Source: Actinomortierella ambigua (Eukaryota > Mortierellomycota > Mortierellomycetes > Mortierellales > Mortierellaceae). Taken from it: DNA of 31,556 nucleotides. A program made the translations under genes and the position numbers. The DNA is taken from the NCBI GenBank assembly GCA_016098155.1, contig JAAAJB010000423.1:1-31556 (forward strand), in the 5' to 3' direction. The notes beneath the pieces were generated by a model. That model had not been told where the DNA came from. It searched no databases and saw only the letters and a program-made list of their open reading frames with translations. Every line of letters begins with the position of its first letter. Positions within the stretch are counted from its first letter, which is position 1. Positions 19,800 to 28,137 of the stretch are shown here, in pieces.

Positions 19800-20550
19800 G
19801 AGGGCGAGCAAGTTTGAACAGACAAAAAAAAAAAGTGTTGTGTGTGGTTACAGGCAGGAAAAGGGAAACAAGAAAAAAAAAGGCGGGGATGAAAGGTACT
19901 GAGGAGGAGAAACAATGGGAAAAAAAGTAGGAAAGAGGAGAAAAGAAGAAAAAAGAGAGGGGCGGCAATGCAGATGTGCGCCCTCCCCCCTCCTCTCTTA
20001 TGAATTTCAGACGCGCATTTGCTCTGCTTACCAAAAAGGAAATTTGGTGCTTCTTGGCTCCCCCGCGCCAAATCGGGACGCCAACTTCCGGCACCCTTTA
20101 GCAATGCAGTGTTTCTGCCTGTTGACACGATTGTACTTTTTGTGATCGTCTGCCAAGCTAGGCTGTGTCACTGACTGGCTTCTATATTTTTCTCTGCTGG
20201 TCAACGCGACAGGAGCACAAAGATGGTTACAAGGAAGGAGTGAGGGGACAGGGGTTAGGGAGGGGAAGGAGGGAGAGAGAGAGTCAACAATCAGGAAGCC
20301 ACCATGCCCGTGTGTCCTGTACGTCAGACATCATCTCCTTTTGATATGCCAGTCTTGTTTGGTGAAGAGAAGTCGCTGGCGTCAACTGCTTCCTCTCTAC
20401 CATCGTTGTAATTGATTGAAAGTATCTCACGACAGGACTCGTGCTGAAGTAGCATACTAGGTTTTCACACTGTTCATATTGTTCAGCTGCTGCTCGCTTG
20501 CAAGTCGCAACCGATCTCAAGGGCGGGATTTATTACTACATATAGCGAGC
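19800..20550. other. Spacer between carrier and NIMA kinase genes
   Basis: About 750 nt carrying the carrier promoter and leader (minus strand, with long T runs near 19824-19885) and the 3' flank of the kinase gene. Minus-strand frames here are Phe/Leu/Ser-rich composition artefacts. The 78-codon frame at 20284-20520 has no domain and probably lies in kinase 3' untranslated sequence. Confidence 0.45.
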
Positions 20551-23500
20551 TTACGACTTCATGTACGTCTTCTTGATGAAAGGACTCGGTAGGTCGTCCG
20601 CATCCCAATCCATCTCCCCGTCGCTGTCATGACTGTCGTGGTGGGGGACATCTCCACCACCGCCGTTGGTAGTCAAGCTCTTGTTGATATCATCACCAGT
20701 GCTAGTTGTACCGTTGCTGTTGACGTTGCTGCTGACGTTGCTGTGGCTAGAACTGCCAGCCCATGATGCCCTTGGTCCTCCGCCGTTCACCGCGCTCTTT
20801 TGCGACAGCGGTTGGAAGCGCAGGGGTGTTGTCGCACCAGAAGATGCACTCGCGCTGCGTGGGTGCTCCCCTCGAGGCCGCTGGTTACCGCTATTCGTCT
20901 GATTCTGCCGCTCGCCATCGTCTCCACCACTCGGAGGACTGACCTTCTCGTGGTTCGCGTGTAAAGTTGTGGTGAGTGCGCTGAAAGGTGATGCTGATGT
21001 CGATCCTCCTATAACACCTCCATTCAAAGGCTGTCCTTTGCCTTGGGCTGTGCTGCTGGTTTCAGGCCGCGCTGTGCCAGACACCATCGCCGTCTTATCC
21101 GGAGTCGATGTGGGTGTGGTCGTGGTGGTGGCAGCAGTGGTAAAGAGAGATGGCGAAATGGCGCTGGAAAGCGACGTTGATGACCTTGACTTTGCTCGTA
21201 TCCGTGCAAGAGTGCTGGTGCGACTGGCTGGCGTCTGAGCAGCATGCGACGAAGTCGATGGCGCGTGGTCAGAATGCCTGCCAAGGTTCAGGGCAGACAT
21301 GGGGCGCTGGGGTGCCACTGCGTCATGCTGCGTCGGGGGTTTCATGGTCGTTAATAGCGTGTTGTTACCGGTAGAAGGCTTGTCGTTCTGACGAGCTGTG
21401 GGCATGGTCCATTTGAATGAGAGTCGATCACGCGACATCGAGGGTGGTGCAGAAGAAAAGGATGACGAGGACATCGACGACGACGATATCGAGGACAAAT
21501 CATTTCCATGGAACGATAAATGTTGATCTGCTCCAGATTGCGACGATGTTAGGCGTGCAGCGGGGAGATGTCCTTTACGACCCTCTTTCAGTCGGCTGTG
21601 CATCCTGATTGCATTGGCTGAAGAGTCATTGAGGTTCAGTGAGGCGTTGGACGTGGAGGGTGCCAGCGGAGTAAACGTAGAGGGTGTTGCGGACGAGACG
21701 GCTGTCGAGAGTGCGGATGCCCTTTGCGCAGTTGCGATAGGCCTTGTAGCCGGGAGTGAGTTTCGGCCAGAAAGGGAGAGTCTTGATGTCGAGTTCACAA
21801 CTGAGGCTGTAGATGTCGACGTTGGTAATTTGGGAACAGACACGGGAACCACTTGTTGTTGCTGTTGTTGCTGTTGTTGTTGTTGCTGGAGCCTCTTTTC
21901 TAGCTGTTGCAATTCTTCCCACTTGGCCTCCATCTCGATCATCTTCACCTGTACAAGCTCCTCGCGCTGCTTTAGCTCCGCCTCTCTCTTGTCATACCAG
22001 TTTTCTCGCGCTTGGAGTTCCACCTCCTTGTTTTCCAGAACCTGTTGAGCAAGATGAAGTCGCTGCTCCTTGGCCAAAAGTTCCCTCTTCGCCATTTCGA
22101 TTGCATGACGGTCCACCTCAATCTTGGCAGCGTTTTGTTGATTGTCCAGGTCAATCTTGATGAGCCTGATTTTTTTGTAAGCCAGTAGATCCTGTGTCGA
22201 TGGTCGCCGTGAGGACTGAAGGAGATAAAGAAAAAAAATCATTAGAACGTAGAGCACTCGGGTGAGTATCGCGGATGGTACTTCAGTTGACAGTGCGATT
22301 TGGATGATAGAAAGTGGAGAGGAGGAGGTAATATACCTCTACACGCAGCATTGCTCTAATAACATCTGAAATTTCTGTGGAGTACTGCGGAGGGAGCCTT
22401 GGCACCACACCCTGCCTGATCTTCGCAGCCAAGGAAGCCTGAGATTTTGCCAGAAATGGCGGCCTAGATTCAATTTTTTTCCGGGATATGTACAAGAGAA
22501 AGTCAGCAACAGGTAAATTTGACATGGGGCGATTGAAAACAATATTCGGTCGCAAGGAGAGTCCATACTCAAGAGCACATAGTTCGTAGATGATGCAGCC
22601 GAGAGACCAGATGTCTGATTTTGGACCGTAGGATGCTTCACTGATCAGTTCCTGCAAAAAACATTTAAGATAAAGGTGATGTTAGATGACTGCCAGTGCT
22701 CGTTTCCAGTGATGGTCATGTCCCAAGATGGTAATAGAGGGTGCCACTCGCGAGTGGGCTTACAGGTGACATGTAGTATGGTGTCTAGCCAAAGAGAGCA
22801 AAAGCATGATTAGTACGCGTCCTTTCGGCCTTGCTCACATTTAGTCCCATGACGTGCCAGTAAAAGTTGAAGCCCTGAACATACTCCAACAAAGGTCTGG
22901 GCAAACGCGTGCCGGGGATTGGTGAGCGATCTGGAGAGTCCAAAGTCGCCAAGCTTAACGGACCACTTTGACATTAGAAACACTAAAAGAAAGAATGGAC
23001 GCAACGTAGGTTGTGATGTGAGTGATCCAAAAAAATAATAATTGGTGGCGCTTCTCGATTCGCGTGGATTTTTGCTGCACTCACATACCGTTGTCTGGTT
23101 TAAGATCGCGGTGAAGAACGGGCCGCGGCTTCAGCTGGTTTGTTTCCGGATCAATAACAGTGCCACAGTGGCACTCATGCAGTGCAAGGACAAGTTGGGT
23201 GAGTATGCTCCACACATAATCTTCCTCGATCGGGACACTATTGTGAAGTAGTGAAAAACGGTGCAATGGTCGGAGAAAAGTCAGCGAAAAAAAAACCGGC
23301 CTACGAAGGATGCAAAGGACACTTTGTTTCTGTGTGGTGAGATAGTTCCGCATTTTCGAACGAAGCGCAACGTTCTTCTCACATACTTTTGCTCCTTGTG
23401 ATTCCGGATGACTGTAGCCAGATCGCCGTATTCGCAATACTCCATGATAATGTAGATAATGCTCTTCTCGCGGTCGATGACGCGCTCGATAAAGTCGACA

Positions 23501-23852
23501 ATGTTTGGATGTTTGAGATCTTTGAGAATGTTGACTTCTGAAACAAGCTGCTCTTTCTCGCGAATGCTCATCTTCCGGTAATCAATTTCCTTTCGCGCGA
23601 GGATCTAAACGACACAAGGAAGAAGAAGTGTTTAGTGGCCCATGTTCATCGCCACCACCCAACCGTTTCCGCGATCTAGAGTTTGCGTGGTCTTCCTGTT
23701 GACGATACCTTGCCGTCTGCGAGGCGGCGCACCTTGCGAATCACGCCAAAGGAGCCTTGACCGATGATATCGAGCTCTTCATACTGTTCCGTGAGTGCTT
23801 GGCTTGCCTCCGCGAGGGTAGTCGCGGACGACGCGGAGGGATGTGTCTGCAT
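20551..23852 (-). CDS. nimA: NIMA-related (NEK) serine/threonine kinase
   Basis: Seven exons, complement of 23709..23852, 23387..23604, 23089..23237, 22885..22982, 22764..22784, 22337..22651 and 20551..22215, give 869 residues with consistent phases. Kinase domain about 24-325: IGQGSFGVIRKVRR glycine loop, ARKEIDYRKM with Lys53, HRDLKPDN (Asp165), LGDFGLSRSL (Asp183), FVG-TPYYMSP-E in the activation loop, and SDIWSLGCIIYELC. KEIDY and FVGTPYYMSPE are NEK2/NIMA/Kin3 hallmarks; the group controls mitotic entry, spindle poles and septation. A long coiled coil follows (about 330-440) ending in ~12 Gln, then ~430 Ser/Thr/Pro-rich residues, a usual place for phosphorylation and PEST-type control. 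Start is the only ATG just before the kinase domain. Confidence 0.93.
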
Positions 23853-24403
23853 TCGATGGGATGTAGCCAAGTTGAATTCTACGAATGGGAGAGAGTGAGG
23901 GAAACCATGCGCTTCTAAGAGGTAGAGGGGAAGAAGAAAGAGAAGGGAAAAATTGAGGCGACCAGGTTGGATTCCAATGTTGGTCTGAAAGGGAAATGTG
24001 GAGAGGAGTCAGGGAACTACAATAGAAGGGGCAGGGGTGAAAAAGGGACAACTGCCCTTTTCCCGCATGCAGCAGTCAGGCAGGGGGGCGTTGGGCGACG
24101 CTGCTCTCAGTCTCCTCTCAGTCCCCTTTCAGTCGCTGCTCAGCCACACTCTCTCTTGCCACCAACTCTGGCATCACGCCCCGCCCCGCCCCGCCCCCCT
24201 CTCCCTCACTTTGACTTGTCATTAAACAATGGTTTTTTTACTGTGGAAATTTTACAGGAAGAGCAACTCAATCGCTGCGAGTATGTAAAGAAAGAAAAAG
24301 ATGCGTTGCGTTGGAATAGGTCAGAAAGGATTGCCCTTCGCAGCCTGCTCGCATAGCTCATATTTTACAGCTCATGGCAGAGGTCATAGCAGGTTTGCCT
24401 TAC
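23853..24403. other. Spacer upstream of the NIMA kinase gene
   Basis: About 550 nt holding the kinase promoter (minus strand) and the 3' flank of the WD40 remnant. There is a GC-rich stretch near 24170-24200 with repeated CCCCGCC. No supportable gene. Confidence 0.4.
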
Positions 24404-24664
24404 CTAACATTTGAAGTACCACGTCCGGACGGAGCGGTCATCGCTAGAACTAACAAACATGCTCTGCTTCGGTGACCACACTGCATTGTACACCATGGCC
24501 TCGTGTCCACGCAGCTTCTGTACAATTTCGCCTGATTCCTGGTCCCAAATATAGATCTGTCCGTCTTCGGAGCCACCGACAATCAATGAGTTGTGCGCAA
24601 ATCCTGACCGTACAAAGTTTTTGGAAGTGTTCTGATGACCCTTAAACTTGCGCAATGGTCGGAT
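24404..24664 (-). pseudogene. 3' exon of a WD40-repeat protein, upstream part missing
   Basis: A single exon of 86 codons plus TAG, with a clear acceptor CTCTGTAG at its 5' side. It encodes about two WD40 blades: KFKGHQNTSKNFVRSGF, GGSEDGQIYIWDQESGEIV, LRGHEAMVYNAVWSPKQ and SSSDDRSVRTWYF, with GH and WD/TW signatures. It ends a few residues after the last blade, as a genuine C-terminus would. A beta-propeller needs several more blades, but only about 60 nt upstream there is a 26-nt A tract, and beyond it the sequence belongs to the duplicated kinase promoter. No further WD40 coding is visible, so the gene looks beheaded by that rearrangement. Alternatively a very long intron contains the kinase cluster, or an upstream exon lies outside the window. 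I cannot name the family member. Confidence 0.6.
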
Positions 24665-24724
24665 CTACAGAGGAAAGTCATGTTCATATCGACTGTAAGC
24701 ATTCGACCACAAAATACATTTGCC

Positions 24725-24750
24725 AAAAAAAAAAAAAAAAAAAAAAAAAA
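24725..24750. repeat. 26-nt A tract at the edge of a duplicated block
   Basis: An uninterrupted run of 26 A residues on the plus strand. Sequence to its right, from 24751, matches the block at 31175 onward; sequence to its left belongs to the WD40 remnant. It marks the duplication boundary precisely. Confidence 0.9.
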
Positions 24751-25101
24751 CAGAGAGAGAAGGCGATGCATCAAACTCTCCTGGTCTACTTTACTTTTTC
24801 ACCTTCCCCTCTTTTTTCCCCATTCACCCGTTCTCCAATTTTTTTTCACACGTATTTTCTCACCCAGGTATGCTCTGGCTCTTCAAAACAGCTTGTGTGG
24901 GCTGAAAATTTGACCCTCCTCTCACACTCTCACATACTCTCGATGTGCGTGTCTCTCCCTGCCGCTCTCTCTGCATGTTTTTCTCTCTGTCTGTCTCTTC
25001 CCCTAGAAACGAGAGAAGATTCAAGGCAATGTCGCTGAAGCTTGGAAAATGTGTAGGTGAAGGCGGATTTGGTGCTGTCTACATCGGTATGTGGCATGGC
25101 C
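24751..25101 (+). repeat. Duplicated promoter plus kinase start, copy 1
   Basis: This block is repeated at 31175-31556. Shared landmarks in the same order: GGCGATGCATCAAACTCTCC, CCGTTCTCCAATTTTTTT, TTTTCACACGTATTTTCTC, TATGCTCTGGCTCTTC, AACAGCTTGTGTG, CTCTCTGTCTGTCTCTTCC, AAGATTCAAGGCAATGTCGC, and the first 73 coding bases, which differ at only five positions. The second copy has extra bases upstream of the start, so the promoters have diverged by insertion as well as substitution. Confidence 0.92.
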
Positions 25102-26807
25102 AACGGTGTGCTGTCAAGCAATTCCACCTTCGCGGCCATGACAAGCTCATCCAGCAGGAGATCGCCCACGTCAAGAACCTCCGACATCGCCACATCATCC
25201 AGTTCCTCGCCACCGAGACATACGAAGGCTCGCTCGTGATGATCACAGACTTTGCTGAAGGTGGGACGCTTCAGTCGGCCATCAAAGACAGGCGTCTCGG
25301 AGGAGGATGGGTCAAAAAAGATGAGATTGCCAAGGAGATTGCCAAGGGTCTCGCCTACATCCACTCCAACAAGATCATTCATCGGGACCTCAAGAGTAGC
25401 AATGTGCTGCTCACACGACATCTCGAGGTCAAGCTATGCGATTTCGGACTGGCTCAAGTCAAGATCAGCACAGCATCCTCGCACACCAGCAATCGAAGGT
25501 CCGCAGAGGGCACGCTTCGATGGATGGCTCCAGAGGTTCTTGCTCTCCGACCCAAGTACTCGACCAAATCGGACATGTATGCACTGGGAATGGTGATGTG
25601 GGAGATGGCAGCCGACTGCACCACGCCTTTCCAGGATCAGCGGGACAACAATGTTGTTGTTGGATTTGTTCGACAAGGCGAGCGAGAGGAGATCCCGGAG
25701 GAGACACCAACGGACTACAAGACGTGGATTGAACGGTGCTGGGAGCAAGATCCAAGCAAGCGACCTGAGGCAGCAGAGATGTTCAATGAGGACATGGACG
25801 ATGTTGGCTATGCCTCTGGAAGCCAGGCGTCGATGGTCAGTATCACAACGAGCATGTCGAATTTCAGCACATCCACTGGAGGATCGAGAGCACCAGGCAG
25901 TGGCGGGGTCAGTGGCAAGATCAAATTCACTGCTCGGCCAGGTCTTTCATCAAAGCTTGCAGCAAGGCTCTCCGCTCTCGTAGGAGAGTATGCCGAGAGG
26001 GCCAACGAGATGCTCAGCTTGTTTGATGGCACCTTGTACGTCATACCTCCTCTTATTGTTGAGGAGCTGGAGCTGATGGTGACGCCTCTGGACCAGCTGT
26101 TGAACGATGCCAAATACGGTGATGCGGAGGCACAGTACAAGCTCGGTCGCAAGTACCTTCAGGCGTTGGGTGTTGAGCCTGACTTTGAAGAAGGAGTGCG
26201 ATTGCTTGAACAAGCAGCTGATCAAGGACATGCGGAGGCAATGTTTCGGCGCGCTCTAAGGACGATGTTCTGCACCATAACTCCCTCTGCGACGAATAAG
26301 GACGTGATAAAGGGTTGGCTGCACAGAGCTTCAGACGACGGCCATGTGCTTGCCAACACAGTGCTCCTTTCTCTTAGCCTAAGAGGAAAATCAAAGGAGG
26401 GAGAGATCTGTGCTGAGACGATTAAGGCTCTTGAAGCACGTGAAGTTGGAGGCGACGGAATGGCATCCTTGGTCCTCGGTTCTGTATACCAAGATGCCAA
26501 GGAGTTTGACAAAGCTGCGCACTACTGGGAGCGGGCGGCCATGCGAGGGCACCTTGAAGGTGTGTGTGTTATTGGCGCCTATTATGCTGAAGGATGGGGA
26601 GTGGGTGTCGATATGGCCAGAGCATGGATACTGATGAGCCATGCAGCCGCCAGATGGAATCCTGTAGGCCAATTCGCGCTGGCGACAATGTTTCGTGAAG
26701 GCTCTGTCGTTTCGCGTGACGAACACAAGGCTGTTATGCTGTTTCGGAGATCGGCAGCCCAAGGGTATTCAGAGAGCAAGGCAGCGCTCCATGATATGAA
26801 GATGTGA
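25029..26807 (+). CDS. TKL-like protein kinase fused to Sel1 repeats
   Basis: One intronless frame of 592 residues from ATG 25029, the position conserved in the second copy at 31484; the frame is open further upstream but that part is CT-rich leader. Kinase domain 1-255: GEGGFGAV loop (10-17), CAVKQF with Lys30, HRDLKSSN (Asp120), CDFGLAQ (Asp138), GTLRWMAPEV and SDMYALGMVMWEM. KSSN and GTLRWMAPE are typical of tyrosine-kinase-like Ser/Thr kinases. All catalytic residues are present. A Ser/Gly-rich linker (260-300) leads to Sel1 repeats from about 358 to the end, such as GDAEAQYKLGRKYLQA and AADQGHAEAMFRRAL. Sel1 solenoids bind partner proteins, so the C-terminal half probably chooses substrates or scaffolds. 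Kinase-Sel1 families are expanded in Mortierella-type and arbuscular mycorrhizal fungi; individual roles are largely unknown. Confidence 0.93.
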   Translation: MSLKLGKCVGEGGFGAVYIGMWHGQRCAVKQFHLRGHDKLIQQEIAHVKNLRHRHIIQFLATETYEGSLVMITDFAEGGTLQSAIKDRRLGGGWVKKDEIAKEIAKGLAYIHSNKIIHRDLKSSNVLLTRHLEVKLCDFGLAQVKISTASSHTSNRRSAEGTLRWMAPEVLALRPKYSTKSDMYALGMVMWEMAADCTTPFQDQRDNNVVVGFVRQGEREEIPEETPTDYKTWIERCWEQDPSKRPEAAEMFNEDMDDVGYASGSQASMVSITTSMSNFSTSTGGSRAPGSGGVSGKIKFTARPGLSSKLAARLSALVGEYAERANEMLSLFDGTLYVIPPLIVEELELMVTPLDQLLNDAKYGDAEAQYKLGRKYLQALGVEPDFEEGVRLLEQAADQGHAEAMFRRALRTMFCTITPSATNKDVIKGWLHRASDDGHVLANTVLLSLSLRGKSKEGEICAETIKALEAREVGGDGMASLVLGSVYQDAKEFDKAAHYWERAAMRGHLEGVCVIGAYYAEGWGVGVDMARAWILMSHAAARWNPVGQFALATMFREGSVVSRDEHKAVMLFRRSAAQGYSESKAALHDMKM

Positions 26808-27100
26808 GGCCGGAGAAAGGGGAAGCCGCAGCCACTAAGAGACATGCGCGATGATGCCGGGTGTCGCGCTTCAATTCACTCAGCATCTAGATACGTACAG
26901 CTATTGTCCTTTAAGATTCCATCTCCCACGGTGCTGAAGTCATGGATCAGGAGTTTTTCATGGCTGTGGCTGTAATAGTGGCCACCATAGTCGACAAGAT
27001 CTCCTACTAGCTTTACTCTCCCAATTACTCTGCCCACTCCTCCTATTCAGTTCATTACCGATCCATAGTGAGTACCTTCCTTTGTAAACTTGCAACTCAG
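26808..27100. other. 3' flank of the kinase-Sel1 gene
   Basis: About 290 nt with no gene. Contains the 3' untranslated region and terminator of the kinase gene and the start of the decayed copy. A faint CT-rich stretch lies near 27013-27050. Confidence 0.4.
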
Positions 27101-27690
27101 TGATGCCGTAGCCCAATGCAAACTCGGTCGCGAGCACACCCTAGCGAAGTGGGATCTAACATGGAAGAGTATTGCTGGGTCAGGCTACTGGAAAATTCTG
27201 TATTACGCCAAGATGGTTTATGGTTTATATCGAGAAGGTGCTCAACTTTACAAGGATAGAGCGAATGAGAGATGTTGATGATGGCCATGTCGTGCACACA
27301 ATGACTTTAGTCAGTCAAGTGGAGAGGCCTTCGTCCTCTATGTGAGGACTCTTTGGGCGAGTAGGGCCAGAGGAGGTATGATGGCACCCATGTGCCTTGG
27401 CTTGGCTTTGTACGCCTTTTCTATAGATTCTAGGTACGGACGTTGAGCGAAGGCTCTTTTTACCAGCTAATTTATGTACGCGGAAGACTGTGAATCTAAC
27501 CAAGGCAAGGCAGCCGCTCACCCTCGCAGCCAGCAGATGATACTCTAACGGCCGGTTCGATATGGGAGGGTGTTTCTAGATAGCCTCGGGGTTCCTCATG
27601 CCATACCGCAGATTGGCATAACAAGAGAGTCCACGCAGCCAGGCTGCTCTCCGTGACATGAGAATGTGTTGGCCTAGGAAAAGGCAACTT
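27101..27690 (+). pseudogene. Decayed copy of the Sel1 half of the kinase-Sel1 gene
   Basis: No long frame survives, but several stretches match the intact gene in the same order. 27101-27135 matches 26119-26153 (shared CTCGGTCGC), 27277-27310 matches 26334-26367 (shared GGCCATGT), 27372-27416 matches 26447-26490, and 27619-27690 matches 26760-26825 across the stop codon and into the 3' flank (shared TGAGAATGTG / GAAGATGTG region followed by GGCC). Offsets shrink from 982 to about 859 nt, so deletions have accumulated. Frameshifts and stops break it throughout. It is a dead paralog or the remains of an older tandem duplication. No kinase part was recognised upstream. Confidence 0.72.
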
Positions 27691-28092
27691 TTGTCATTGG
27701 AGGTCTGGGTTTCCGATTGGTGTGGATGTATTGAAGGAAATCATTCATGCGACCAATTTCTGAGTTCCTGTTGTACGAAACGGAGCTTGCTTAAGGAAGA
27801 CTATTTCGATTTGGGGGTATTTGCACCGCCCCCCCCCCCTCTCGCATGACTACATTTAGAGTTGTTGCTGCTTGGTTCTGGAAGGGTCTTCTCATTCTCC
27901 CAGAAGGCAGTGCCAGCTTCATGCACTGTTCGCCTCTCTTCATCGCTCGTGTCATTTCATCCTCATTGCCTCTCCTTTGCTCCTCATCACTTACTTGCCC
28001 ATCTATGGTAGCCAACTTGTCCCTGTGTGAACTTTCCTTGGTCCGCTGAAAAGACATACAAATTCTCTTCTCCTCTCTCTTCTATCTCTCTA

Positions 28093-28126
<34 letters not shown>

Positions 28127-28137
28127 CGCACGAACAG
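27691..28137 (+). promoter_or_regulatory. Upstream region of the Sel1-only gene
   Basis: About 450 nt without a supportable gene. It includes a C tract at about 27829-27839 and a long (CT)n microsatellite ending just before the start codon. Unlike the two kinase genes, it does not share the duplicated promoter. The final CGCACGAACAG before the ATG could be a splice acceptor, leaving open an upstream non-coding exon. Confidence 0.4.
28062..28127 (+). repeat. (CT)n microsatellite in the Sel1 gene leader
   Basis: An imperfect CT repeat of about 65 nt, broken by TAT and TTT, ends about 10 nt before the ATG at 28138. Such pyrimidine tracts precede start codons of several genes in this window. Confidence 0.85.

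Noticed and set aside
19652..20128. 158-codon minus-strand frame upstream of the carrier
   Set aside because: Phe/Leu/Ser/His-rich composition in another frame from the carrier; reads T runs and the CAC-rich start of the carrier.
24725..24750. A tract as the poly(A) tail of a retrocopied kinase gene
   Set aside because: The tract lies at the 5' side of the plus-strand kinase gene and the duplicated block includes promoter sequence, so it is not a retrocopy tail.
27846..28049. 67-codon plus-strand frame before the Sel1-only gene
   Set aside because: No domain and no evidence that it is spliced to the Sel1 gene.
28027..28137. N-terminal extension of the Sel1-only protein
   Set aside because: It would be translation of the CT microsatellite (Ser/Leu repeats); ATG 28138 is the natural start.
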